Shown piece after piece: positions 10,278 through 18,030 of a DNA stretch of 64,000 nt. Source of the DNA: Xanthobacteraceae bacterium (GTDB lineage: Bacteria > Pseudomonadota > Alphaproteobacteria > Rhizobiales > Xanthobacteraceae). The notes beneath the pieces were generated by a model, which searched no databases, was not told where the DNA came from, and saw only the letters and a list, made by a program, of their open reading frames with translations. The stretch covers positions 372,001 through 436,000 of the forward strand of contig JAHBZB010000003.1 of assembly GCA_019635635.1 (NCBI GenBank). Reading direction: 5' to 3'. The position numbers were made by a program, and so were the translations under genes. Every line of letters starts with the position of its first letter. Position 1 is the stretch's first letter.

Positions 10278-11198
10278 ATGGCTAAATCCGTCCTTTCCGA
10301 GCCTCATTTCCACAATGAAGAAGCGGCTTTCGCTTACGTCGAAAGCCACCTGTGGCCGCATGGCCCGGTCTGCGCTCATTGTGGCAATCACGGCGACAAG
10401 ATTGGCCGCCTACAGGGCAAAACGACACGCACAGGCCTCTACAAGTGCTACGCCTGCCGCAAGCCGTTCACCGTGCGCATCGGCACGATCTTCGAGGACA
10501 GCCATCTAGCGCTGCATCTCTGGCTACAGGCCATTCACCTGCTTTGCGCTTCCAAGAAAGGCATTTCCACGCGCCAGCTTCAGCGCATCTTAGGCTGCGG
10601 AATGAAGACGGCTTGGCACCTTAGCCATCGCATCCGTACCGCTATGGCTCCCGGCTCTTTCGATCAGCTTGGCGGCGAAGGTGTTACGGTTGAAGCCGAT
10701 GAAACAGCGATTACCAACTCTCGCAAAACGAAGCGGCAGCCCGGTCGCAAGAAACCCAAGATGCACGTTCTCGCGCTTGTCGAGCGCGGCGGACGCATGC
10801 GTTCTATGACCATCGGCAAACGCATGGTTGGCGGACTTGTGCGCGCCCACGTTGATCAGCAGAGCCGTCTTGTTACCGACCAAGCGCAACATTACAAAAA
10901 AATCGGCACGTACGATCACGGCGCCGTCGACCACTCCAAGTTCGAATGGGTGCGCGGCGATATTCACACTAATACGCTTGAAGGCTTCTTTTCTGTTTTC
11001 AAGCGCGGCTTGGTAGGAACTTACCAGCACATGAGCGAGCGCCATTTCGATCGCTACCTCGCGGAGTTCGATTTCAGATATAATACGCGCGAAAAGATCG
11101 GCATTAACGATGCCCAGAGGACAGCGCATGCAGTTCGTGGTATGGTTGGAAAACGCCTGACCTACCGGGACTCATCGGCACCCGGCGACGTTGGCTAG
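10278..11198 (+). CDS. IS1595-family (ISXO2-like) transposase
   Basis: This 306-aa protein has an N-terminal zinc ribbon (Cys32 and Cys35, Cys57 and Cys60) and a DDE-type RNase H-like catalytic domain. Asp141 in VEADET, Asp201 in LVTDQAQHY, Asn232/Glu235 in HTNTLEGFF and Lys242 in SVFKRG match the ISXO2-like DD(E/N)K pattern. All catalytic positions and full length are kept, so it is probably active. The ATG at 10278 has GGAG 7 bases upstream; an earlier in-frame start at 10164 lies outside the element and is rejected. The first passenger gene starts 5 bases after its stop. Confidence 0.95.
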   Translation: MAKSVLSEPHFHNEEAAFAYVESHLWPHGPVCAHCGNHGDKIGRLQGKTTRTGLYKCYACRKPFTVRIGTIFEDSHLALHLWLQAIHLLCASKKGISTRQLQRILGCGMKTAWHLSHRIRTAMAPGSFDQLGGEGVTVEADETAITNSRKTKRQPGRKKPKMHVLALVERGGRMRSMTIGKRMVGGLVRAHVDQQSRLVTDQAQHYKKIGTYDHGAVDHSKFEWVRGDIHTNTLEGFFSVFKRGLVGTYQHMSERHFDRYLAEFDFRYNTREKIGINDAQRTAHAVRGMVGKRLTYRDSSAPGDVG

Positions 11199-11203
11199 AA
11201 GCG

Positions 11204-12028
11204 ATGCCACAGCGAATTAAAATAACAGTTCGACCGTCTGCCGGGCACCCCGATGTGTTGACCATCGATGACGCCATGCAGCAGGTGTTGGACGTTTTCC
11301 GATTGCTTGATCACGCGCCGGGCGTTGAATGGAAACTTGTTAGCGCCACAACAAACAGTCCGCTCAGCATCGAAGCTGAAGCGACTAGCTTTGACGCGAC
11401 CGTTGACGTCAGCGTTGTCGCTCGCGGTCAAAAGCAGGAACTGGCAAAGAATCTTTCCCAACTCGAACGAGGCGAACTGCCAACTGATCCACGCTTCAAC
11501 GTCGCTCTTGCAAAGCGTCTTTTCGCTCGCAATCAGAACGGGATTGGTGAAACAGTGATTGAATTAGAGGGCGTGCGAAAGCCGCTTTCTATTACGCCCC
11601 GTGTTGCAAAACGCGCCGTCGAGGCAATCGAACAAAAGACAGATAACGACCTTTATGCAAGTTCTGTTGCTCGCGAAGAGATAGGCTCTATCGAAGGCAA
11701 ATTAAGCGACGTTGGTACACATCGCAATTTTCCGGCCGTGAAGATTGTTACCAAGTTTGCTGGCGACGTCTGGTGTCGGCTCAGCGATCAGCTTCAACAC
11801 CAATTCCACAACAAGGCCGAATACGCCGACGTATGGGAGCATCGCAGAGTTATTGTTACTGGTCGCATCCGCTACAAAGCGGACGGCGTAGATTTTGTGA
11901 ATGCTACAGACGTCAGATTGATCGACGAAAAGCACGTTGACGTCGATGCTATTGCGGTTCGTGATTTCACGAATGGATTGTCTATCGGCGAATATTTAGA
12001 TCGGTTTAGGGACGGAAAGCTTGGCTGA
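11204..12028 (+). CDS. IS passenger protein of unknown function, adjacent to PIN toxin
   Basis: I do not recognise this 274-aa protein. It is soluble, without signal peptide or membrane segment. The N-terminal part (about 1-80) looks alpha/beta with TIDDAMQQVLDVFRLLDHA; the middle is helical and charged; the C-terminal part (about 165-250) has alternating hydrophobic strands such as VIVTGRIRYKADGVDFV, suggesting a beta-barrel or OB-like fold. Its stop overlaps the PIN gene start by 8 nt, so the two are translationally coupled. An antitoxin or partner role is possible from position but is inference; it does not look like a typical short VapB. Confidence 0.8.
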   Translation: MPQRIKITVRPSAGHPDVLTIDDAMQQVLDVFRLLDHAPGVEWKLVSATTNSPLSIEAEATSFDATVDVSVVARGQKQELAKNLSQLERGELPTDPRFNVALAKRLFARNQNGIGETVIELEGVRKPLSITPRVAKRAVEAIEQKTDNDLYASSVAREEIGSIEGKLSDVGTHRNFPAVKIVTKFAGDVWCRLSDQLQHQFHNKAEYADVWEHRRVIVTGRIRYKADGVDFVNATDVRLIDEKHVDVDAIAVRDFTNGLSIGEYLDRFRDGKLG

Positions 12029-12581
12029 TAAGCCTAAATACTACTGGGATGCCTGCGCCTGGATCGCATTGATTCAGCAAGAGCCACAAAGATTCGATTC
12101 TCTGAATTACGTTATTGAACTTGCGCGAAAAAACGAAGCAGCCATCTGGACTTCTAACTTTACGTTAGCTGAAGTCTACAAGCCTTATTCGGGTGAAGAC
12201 GGCAAGCAATTGAGTCTTCTGCCGCAACACGACAAGACATTCGAAGATTTTATCCTTCAGCCGTTTGTCGAGCGTGTGCAGGTAGATTTTGATATTGGAG
12301 TCTTGGCGAGGAAGTTGCTGCGTAAGTATCCAGCGATAAAGAAGCCGCAAGACGGCATTCATCTTGCGACAGCGCTGCTAAATAATATCGATGAACTCCA
12401 CACTTACGACCGCGAAAACCTGCTCGACCTTAGCGAAAAGATTGAGCGGCGCGATGGCAAGAAGCTGAAGATTTGCCATCCTCCAGTGCGACCGAAACCC
12501 AAACCGGCGCCAGCGCCACTGTTCGACGGGATTGAAAATGAAGACGCAAAGAAAGCAGCCGAAGGTGGCGGGACAGCCTAA
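12021..12581 (+). CDS. PIN-domain ribonuclease, VapC-like toxin (IS passenger)
   Basis: This 186-aa protein has a PIN domain over about 6-130 with the expected acidic quartet: Asp10 (YYWDACAWIAL), Glu51 (TLAEVYK), Asp111 (KKPQDGIHLATAL) and Asp130 (HTYDRENLL). PIN-domain VapC proteins are metal-dependent RNases that cut tRNA or rRNA and are held in check by an antitoxin. A proline-rich tail (about 155-186) follows the domain, longer than usual for VapC. The likely start is a TTG within the end of the upstream gene (8-nt overlap). No classic VapB precedes it; the neighbouring passenger proteins are the candidate partners. Confidence 0.88.
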   Translation: MADKPKYYWDACAWIALIQQEPQRFDSLNYVIELARKNEAAIWTSNFTLAEVYKPYSGEDGKQLSLLPQHDKTFEDFILQPFVERVQVDFDIGVLARKLLRKYPAIKKPQDGIHLATALLNNIDELHTYDRENLLDLSEKIERRDGKKLKICHPPVRPKPKPAPAPLFDGIENEDAKKAAEGGGTA

Positions 12582-12696
12582 TGCCGAACAATCGAAGCGC
12601 TTCATAGAAGCTGCTAAGGCCGCTGGCGCGGACGAAACGAAGGAAGGCGCTGACCGGGCCTTCAAGAAGGTTGTGAAGCCCCTGAAGAAGCGCTGA
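12538..12696 (+). CDS. Small basic protein (52 aa), IS passenger, unknown function
   Basis: This 52-aa reading frame starts at an ATG inside the end of the PIN gene (44-nt overlap) and ends with TGA overlapping the next gene's ATG (TGATG-type junction). It starts MKTQRKQPKVAG and ends KKVVKPLKKR, is rich in Lys and Ala, and contains a probable helix (AEQSKRFIEAAKAAGADETK). The start/stop coupling on both sides is the main evidence that it is translated. It could bind nucleic acid or serve as an antitoxin, but nothing in the sequence proves it. Confidence 0.6.
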   Translation: MKTQRKQPKVAGQPNAEQSKRFIEAAKAAGADETKEGADRAFKKVVKPLKKR

Positions 12697-12923
12697 TGGC
12701 ACGTAAACCGAACAACGGACCATCGTTTTCCAAGGCGCCTGCAAAGAAGGTGTCTAAGGCCGCACCGGCATCACCAGCAAGGGCACTGGCTCAGGCTGAA
12801 CAGACCGCGCGAGACGCAGCAAAAAGCAGGCAAATCCACAAGGCGCTGAATAGCGATCCGGCAAAGGCGCTGGAAATGCTCGGTCTGGTACCGAAAAAAA
12901 GAGCCCAAATAGCTATATTTTGA
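12696..12923 (+). CDS. Small basic protein (75 aa), last IS passenger, unknown function
   Basis: This 75-aa protein begins at an ATG overlapping the stop of the 52-aa gene and ends only 5 bases before the right inverted repeat. The N-terminal 30 residues are basic, Ser/Pro/Ala-rich and probably disordered; residues about 30-65 form a likely helix pair (LAQAEQTARDAAKSRQIHKA, then DPAKALEMLGLVPKK). I recognise no family. The coupling and placement mark it as part of the passenger operon. Confidence 0.55.
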   Translation: MARKPNNGPSFSKAPAKKVSKAAPASPARALAQAEQTARDAAKSRQIHKALNSDPAKALEMLGLVPKKRAQIAIF

Positions 12924-12928
12924 GCCTA

Positions 12929-12951
12929 GGTACGTGAAGTGAAACATCACC
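12929..12951 (-). repeat. Right terminal inverted repeat of the IS1595 element
   Basis: Read inward on the minus strand it begins GGTGATGTTTCACTT and then CACGTACC, differing from the left end at two positions. Both changes convert the left end's TTGACA into TTCACG, so this end lacks the -35 box. Confidence 0.95.
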
Positions 12952-12959
12952 TATCTATC
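12952..12959. repeat. Right copy of 8-bp target site duplication (TATCTATC)
   Basis: This is an exact repeat of 10207-10214, abutting the right inverted repeat. Confidence 0.93.
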
Positions 12960-13077
12960 TATAGCCGAGGTAGATCAGGTCGAATTCGCTCAAATTTGAA
13001 TCATTCACGGCGGCTCATTTTAACGTGTCTCGGGCATCCTTGCTGCCAAGGGAAGTTTCTGGGGCTGGTTTGTTTTC

Positions 13078-14757
13078 ATGGGAATGGCGGATTTTCAGCG
13101 TGGGCCCGCGCGGCTACGCTGGCTATTGGTTGCGATCGTCGCGTTGGCGGCGCTGCCGGTTTTTGCGCTGTATCTTTCGCGGCTGAATGCGAGCAGCGAG
13201 CGCGCACTCGATGAAGCGCGCGAATTTGCATCGTCGCTCGCCAAATCCGGCGCCGCGCAGCAACTCGGCCTGGTCCGCAATGCACGTGGCTTCGCCGAAG
13301 CGCTAAAGCACATTCCCGCCATCCAGCGCCCCACGGCAGCCTGTGACGCCCTGTTCGCCGAAGTAAATTCCAAGGCCGGCTGGGCGGCTTCACTGTTTTT
13401 GTTGAACGATCAGGGCATCGGCATCTGTTCGAGCCGTCCGAGCGCGCGGGGCATGAACTTCTCCGACCGGCCCTATTTCAAGGACGTGCTGAAAACGGGC
13501 GACTTCGTCGTGAGCGAGGCGATCATCGGCCGCGTGACCAAACAGCCGGTAGTCGCCGCCGGATTGCCGATCAAGAACGCAGCCGGCCAAATTACCGGCG
13601 TGCTCGTGGTCGGCATCGAATTGAGCTGGATCCCGGCGCTCGCGGACGCGGCTTACGAGCGCTATCAGGGCTCGGTGTTTGCGATCAACAAGGACGGCGG
13701 CCTTGCGTCGCGCCATGTGCACAACGCCAAGCGTGTAAGCGTGTCGGAGACCGGAGCCAGCGACGCGACGTTGCGCAAACTCGTCAGCGCGCAGACTCCT
13801 GTGGTCGAAATCGAAGACGGCAATACGCAGCGCATTTTCGGCGTCGCGCATGTCGGCGACACGCAACTTACCGTGGCGGTCGGATTTGACCGGGCCGCGG
13901 TGCTTGGGCCGATCCGGCATCGCTTTTTCGTCGACGTGATGTGGCTGCTGCTGGTCGCCGCCGGTTCGATCGGCCTTGCGCTTACGGTCGCGGAATTCAG
14001 CGTGCTTCGCGGCGTGCGGACACTCACGAATACGGCGCTGCGGCTGAAAGCAGGCCGCATGGGTGTCCGCGTCAATCTTTCGCCGCGGGTCGCCACCGAG
14101 CTTCACGACCTCGCCGCGAGCTTTAACTCGATGATTGCGGAGTTCGAGCGCCTCGCCTATCTGGACCGGCTCACGGGCCTGCCGAACCGCCGCTATCTCG
14201 AGCGCCAGATGCTTTCGCGCGGCACCGAGCGCGACAAGCGCGGCAACCTCATTCCCGAGGCGCTGCTTGCCATCGACCTCGACGGCTTCAAGCCGGTCAA
14301 TGACATCTTCGGCCACGCCATGGGCGACAAAGTGCTGACCGCGGTCGCGCGGCGCATCGCGGCGGTCGCGAGCGACCGCGCCACCATCGCGCGGCTCGGC
14401 GGCGACGAATTCGTGGCGCTGATTGCCCTGCCGGGCGCCGTCGATCCGCGCGCGTCGGCGCGGGCCTTCGGCGAGGAAATCCGCCGCTCGCTCGATGAGC
14501 CGGTCGAGATCGATGGCAATCGCTTTCCGGTCGGTGCGAGCATCGGCGTTGCGGTGGTGCCCTATGACGCGGAGACGCTTGCAGGCGCCCTCGTGATCGC
14601 GGACGCGGCGCTCTACGAGGCCAAGCGCACGGGCCGAAACCGGGTAATCGATCAGGCGCCGTCGCTTGTTTCCGAGGGCGAAGCCGATCAGGATGGTTTG
14701 CTCGAAGGCTACTGGACCGGCCTCGATCTCGTTGGGTACGGTATAGAACGTAATTAA
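13078..14757 (+). CDS. Membrane-bound diguanylate cyclase (Cache-HAMP-GGDEF)
   Basis: This 559-aa protein has an N-terminal membrane helix (about 13-34), a periplasmic dCache-like sensor (about 40-280, with SDRPYFKD, a motif typical of this fold), a second helix (about 283-304), a HAMP linker and a C-terminal GGDEF domain (about 360-530) with the intact active motif GGDEF at 441-445. It should make cyclic di-GMP from GTP in response to an external ligand. The residues upstream of GGDEF read SDRATIARL, so the usual RxxD inhibitory I-site is not seen. There is no EAL domain. The start may be the ATG at 13078 or 13084; neither has a strong ribosome site. The IS element sits upstream. Confidence 0.9.
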   Translation: MGMADFQRGPARLRWLLVAIVALAALPVFALYLSRLNASSERALDEAREFASSLAKSGAAQQLGLVRNARGFAEALKHIPAIQRPTAACDALFAEVNSKAGWAASLFLLNDQGIGICSSRPSARGMNFSDRPYFKDVLKTGDFVVSEAIIGRVTKQPVVAAGLPIKNAAGQITGVLVVGIELSWIPALADAAYERYQGSVFAINKDGGLASRHVHNAKRVSVSETGASDATLRKLVSAQTPVVEIEDGNTQRIFGVAHVGDTQLTVAVGFDRAAVLGPIRHRFFVDVMWLLLVAAGSIGLALTVAEFSVLRGVRTLTNTALRLKAGRMGVRVNLSPRVATELHDLAASFNSMIAEFERLAYLDRLTGLPNRRYLERQMLSRGTERDKRGNLIPEALLAIDLDGFKPVNDIFGHAMGDKVLTAVARRIAAVASDRATIARLGGDEFVALIALPGAVDPRASARAFGEEIRRSLDEPVEIDGNRFPVGASIGVAVVPYDAETLAGALVIADAALYEAKRTGRNRVIDQAPSLVSEGEADQDGLLEGYWTGLDLVGYGIERN

Positions 14758-14847
14758 ATCAGTAGCTTACTACTATTGTCGCAGTTTATGCGTATGTAAA
14801 TCTGCCTAAGAGGCTGCGGCTGTATACATTCAGCGCAGTCCGCTGAC

Positions 14848-15642
14848 TTACATCATTATTTTCATTCCGTCGTAGGCCGGCTCGACGTTGGCGGGCAGCC
14901 GTGTCCGCAGCGCCTCATAATCGAGATCGTTGTGCAGGTTCGTTAGCACCGCCCGCCTCGGCTTCATCCGCTCGATCCACGCCAGCGCGTCGTCGACCGA
15001 GAAGTGGCTCGGATGCGGCCGGTAGCGCAGCGCATCCACGATCCACAGGTCTAGGCCTTCGAGCGCCGGGAGACTGGCCGGAGGCAGGTCGTTCACGTCG
15101 CAGGAATAGGCGGTGCCGCCAATGCGGAAGCCCAGAGCGGTGGTACTGCCGTGCTGCATCGGAAACGGCAGCGCCGAAATCTCGCCGCCCTTCCCCGAAA
15201 TCGTTAGTTCGCGGCCTTCGTGCAGCCGGTGTTCGCGCAAAATCGGCGGATAATCGCTGCCGAGCGGCGTCTCGAAGCAATAGCCGAAGCGCTCGTGCAG
15301 AAGCGCGGATGTGCGTTCGTCGGCGTATACGTCAAGGCGCTTTCTTTGCGTGAGCGCGAGCGGCCGCAGGTCGTCGATGCCATGGGTATGATCGGCGTGA
15401 TCGTGCGAGTAAAGCACCGCGTCGAGCGCGCCGACATTTGCGCCGAGCAACTGCTCGCGCAGATCGGGTGACGTGTCGATCAGAACGGTCGTGCGGCCTT
15501 CCGCGCCTTCGCGCTCGACCAGCAGCGAACAGCGGCGACGCCGGTTTTTCGGATTGGCGGGGTCGCAGTCGCCCCAGCCCTGACCCACGCGCGGCACGCC
15601 ACCGGAAGAGCCGCAGCCGAGGATCGTGAAGGTATAGGTCAT
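14848..15642 (-). CDS. MBL-fold metallohydrolase, PhnP/RNase Z-like
   Basis: This 264-aa metallo-beta-lactamase fold protein begins with the glycine-rich ILGCGSSGGVPRVG loop and carries the metal motif HDHADH (His80 to His85), plus a downstream His in FPMQHGS and an Asp in SCDVND. It resembles PhnP-type cyclic phosphodiesterases. No phn genes are nearby, so a phosphonate role is not supported; the location directly after tatD is conserved in Rhizobiales. It is the last gene of the rlpA-to-tatD operon, 12 bases after tatD. The 90 bp between it and the convergent GGDEF gene hold no clear terminator. Confidence 0.85.
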   Translation of the reverse strand: MTYTFTILGCGSSGGVPRVGQGWGDCDPANPKNRRRRCSLLVEREGAEGRTTVLIDTSPDLREQLLGANVGALDAVLYSHDHADHTHGIDDLRPLALTQRKRLDVYADERTSALLHERFGYCFETPLGSDYPPILREHRLHEGRELTISGKGGEISALPFPMQHGSTTALGFRIGGTAYSCDVNDLPPASLPALEGLDLWIVDALRYRPHPSHFSVDDALAWIERMKPRRAVLTNLHNDLDYEALRTRLPANVEPAYDGMKIMM

Positions 15643-15654
15643 GCCGGCAGCAGT

Positions 15655-16437
15655 TTACGCTGCCTTGGGAACCTTGGAGAAGAGGCGGAAGAAGTTTTCC
15701 GTGGTCTGCTTCGCGACGGTATCGAAGTCGGTGCCGCGTGCCGCCGCCAGCGCGCGCGCGGTATTCGTGACGAAAGCAGGCTCGTTGCGCTTGCCGCGAT
15801 GCGGCTCCGGCGCGAGATAAGGCGCGTCGGTTTCGACCAGCATGCGGTTCTGCGGCACGCCCGCGGCAACCGCGCGCAGCGCCTCGTTCTTCTTGAATGT
15901 GATCACGCCCGAGAACGAGATGTAGCCGCCAAGCGCCAGGCCGCGTTTCGCAAGTTCCGGACCGCCGGTGAAGCAATGCAACACGAAAGGAAACGCGCCT
16001 TTCGCGGTTTCCTCTTCCAGAATCCTTGCGACATCGTCGTCCGCTTCGCGTGCGTGGATCACGAGCGGCAGCCCTGTTTCGCGCGCGGCGGCGATATGGC
16101 GGCGGAAGCCCTGCTCCTGATTTTCGACCGAACTGTTGTTGCGGAAATAATCGAGTCCTGCTTCGCCGATCGCGACTACTTTTGGGTGATCGGTCAGCTT
16201 CACAAGATCGGCGGTCGTGATTTCCGGCTCTTTGTCCGCGTAGTGCGGATGCGTGCCGACCGAGCAGAACACGTCGTCATAGCTTTCCGCGATCGCGCGG
16301 ATGTCCGGAAATTTGTGGACCTTGGTGCTGATCGTCACCAGCCGTCCGATGCCCTGTTCGCGTGCGCGCGCGACGATGGCTTCGCGCTCGGCCGAGAAGT
16401 CGGGAAAATCGAGATGGCAGTGGCTGTCGACCAGCAT
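15655..16437 (-). CDS. tatD: TatD-family metal-dependent DNase
   Basis: This 260-aa TIM-barrel hydrolase has the TatD signatures DSHCHLD at the N-terminus, GEAGLDYF (about 93-100) and VETDAPYL near residue 200. TatD proteins are Mg-dependent 3'-5' exonucleases linked to DNA repair. The ATG at 16437 gives the family N-terminus MLVDSHCHLD; the frame remains open far upstream, but that is a shadow of metG. It lies 2 bases after metG in the same operon. Confidence 0.94.
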   Translation of the reverse strand: MLVDSHCHLDFPDFSAEREAIVARAREQGIGRLVTISTKVHKFPDIRAIAESYDDVFCSVGTHPHYADKEPEITTADLVKLTDHPKVVAIGEAGLDYFRNNSSVENQEQGFRRHIAAARETGLPLVIHAREADDDVARILEEETAKGAFPFVLHCFTGGPELAKRGLALGGYISFSGVITFKKNEALRAVAAGVPQNRMLVETDAPYLAPEPHRGKRNEPAFVTNTARALAAARGTDFDTVAKQTTENFFRLFSKVPKAA

Positions 16438-16439
16438 CG

Positions 16440-18002
16440 TCAGCCCTTCTTTTCCTCGTCCGCATCCACGTAGCGCGGAAAAATGCCGCTCGGCGCGGGC
16501 AGCGGCGTGCCGGCCTTCAGGCGTCCCGTCTCGCCGAGTGCTGCGAAATCGCGCGCGCCTTCCGGCACCGCAAGCAGATCGAGCAGTTTCGCCGCGCCAG
16601 CGGGCACGAATGGCTGCGCCAGAATCGCGACCTGCCGCACGACTTCGGCGGTCGTCCACAACACCGTCGCCATCTTCGCGGGATCGGTTTTGCGCAACTC
16701 CCACGGCGCGCTGGAGGCAAAATACTGGTTTGCGTCGGCCACGACCGACCAGACCGCTTGCAACACAAGATGAAGCTGCTGCGTCCGCATCGCCTCGCGG
16801 GCCTGCGCGAGCAACGCGTCGGTTGCGGTGAGCATGGCCTTGTCGGCATCCGAAAGCGCGCCCGGTGTGGGCACCTTGGCGTCGCAGTTCTTTCCGATCA
16901 TCGAGAGCGAACGCTGCGCCAGATTGCCGAGGTTGTTCGCGAGATCGGCGTTGGTGCGGTTCACGATCGCTTCGTGGCTGTAGCTGCCGTCCTGCCCGAA
17001 CGGCACTTCGCGCAGGAAGAAATAGCGGATCTGATCGACGCCGTAATGCTGGGCCATATCCAAGGGGTCGACGACGTTGCCGAGCGTCTTCGACATTTTC
17101 TCGCCGCGGTTCAGCAGAAAGCCGTGGCCGTGGATGTGTTTGGGAAGTTCGATGCCGGCCGACATCAGGAACGCGGGCCAATAGACTGCGTGAAAGCGCA
17201 CGATGTCCTTGCCGATGATGTGCAGGTCGGCAGGCCAATACTTCTTGAACGTCTCAGAATTCGTGTCGGGATAGCCGACGCCGGTGATGTAATTCGTCAG
17301 CGCATCGACCCAGACATACATCACATGCCCGTCCGCGCCCGGAACCGGCACGCCCCAGGTCAACGTGGTGCGCGAGATCGACAGATCCTGAAGCCCCGCC
17401 TTCACGAAGCTCTCGACTTCGTTCCGGCGCGTCTCCGGCAGGATGAAATCGGGATGCTTCTTGTAATGCGCAAGCAGCTTGTCGCCGTAAGCGGAGAGCT
17501 TGAAGAAGTAGGTCTTCTCCTCGGTCCATTCGACCGGCGTACCCTGTGGGCCGCGGCGAACCTTGTCCTCACCGACAGTCGTCTCGGACTCGGCATAGAA
17601 CGCCTCGTCGCGGACCGAATACCAGCCCGCGTAGGTGCCAAGATAAATGTCGCCGGCCTCCTCCATCTTCTTCCAGATCGCCTTGCTCGCTTCGTAGTGC
17701 GCGGGCTCGCTGGTGCGGATGAAACGGCTGTAGGAAATGTTGAACTTGTTGCACATCGCACGAAACAGCGGCGCGTTCCGGTCGGCAAGCTCGTTCGGCT
17801 TCATGTTCTGCGCGGCGGCGGTCTGCGTCATCTTCAGGCCGTGCTCGTCGACGCCGGTCAGGAAGAACACGTCGTAGCCGTCGAGCCGCTTGAAGCGCGC
17901 GATCGCGTCGGTCGCAATCGCCTCGTAAGCGTGACCGATGTGCGGCGCGCCGTTGGGATAAGAAATCGCCGTGGTGATGTAAAAGCGCGGCTTCTCAGCC
18001 AT
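16440..18002 (-). CDS. metG: Methionyl-tRNA synthetase
   Basis: This 520-aa class I aminoacyl-tRNA synthetase charges tRNA-Met. The ATP-binding HIGH motif is in [11 protein letters not shown] near the N-terminus and the KMSKS-type loop is [10 protein letters not shown]. The connective insertion is of the short type and no C-terminal tRNA-binding EMAP-like extension is present, matching the compact MetRS of alphaproteobacteria. The ATG at 18002 starts [16 protein letters not shown]; upstream in-frame codons belong to the holB region in a different frame. It follows holB by 28 bases. Confidence 0.97.
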   Translation of the reverse strand: MAEKPRFYITTAISYPNGAPHIGHAYEAIATDAIARFKRLDGYDVFFLTGVDEHGLKMTQTAAAQNMKPNELADRNAPLFRAMCNKFNISYSRFIRTSEPAHYEASKAIWKKMEEAGDIYLGTYAGWYSVRDEAFYAESETTVGEDKVRRGPQGTPVEWTEEKTYFFKLSAYGDKLLAHYKKHPDFILPETRRNEVESFVKAGLQDLSISRTTLTWGVPVPGADGHVMYVWVDALTNYITGVGYPDTNSETFKKYWPADLHIIGKDIVRFHAVYWPAFLMSAGIELPKHIHGHGFLLNRGEKMSKTLGNVVDPLDMAQHYGVDQIRYFFLREVPFGQDGSYSHEAIVNRTNADLANNLGNLAQRSLSMIGKNCDAKVPTPGALSDADKAMLTATDALLAQAREAMRTQQLHLVLQAVWSVVADANQYFASSAPWELRKTDPAKMATVLWTTAEVVRQVAILAQPFVPAGAAKLLDLLAVPEGARDFAALGETGRLKAGTPLPAPSGIFPRYVDADEEKKG

Positions 18003-18030
18003 CGAAAATTTCCTTGCTCCCAAAGCTGCT

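Larger units (their letters stand above)
10215..12951 (+). mobile_element. IS1595-family insertion element with four passenger genes (2737 bp, intact)
   Basis: The element is bounded by near-perfect inverted repeats (10215-10237 and 12929-12951, 21 of 23 positions identical) and by a perfect 8-bp duplication, TATCTATC. It contains a full ISXO2-like transposase and four tightly packed same-strand passenger genes: a 274-aa unknown protein, a PIN-domain ribonuclease, and 52-aa and 75-aa basic proteins. Base composition is visibly more AT-rich and codon use differs from the GC-rich flanks, consistent with transfer. Intact ends, identical duplications and an undamaged transposase point to recent insertion. 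IS1595 elements with passenger genes are known as a class; the function of this cargo is not. Confidence 0.95.
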
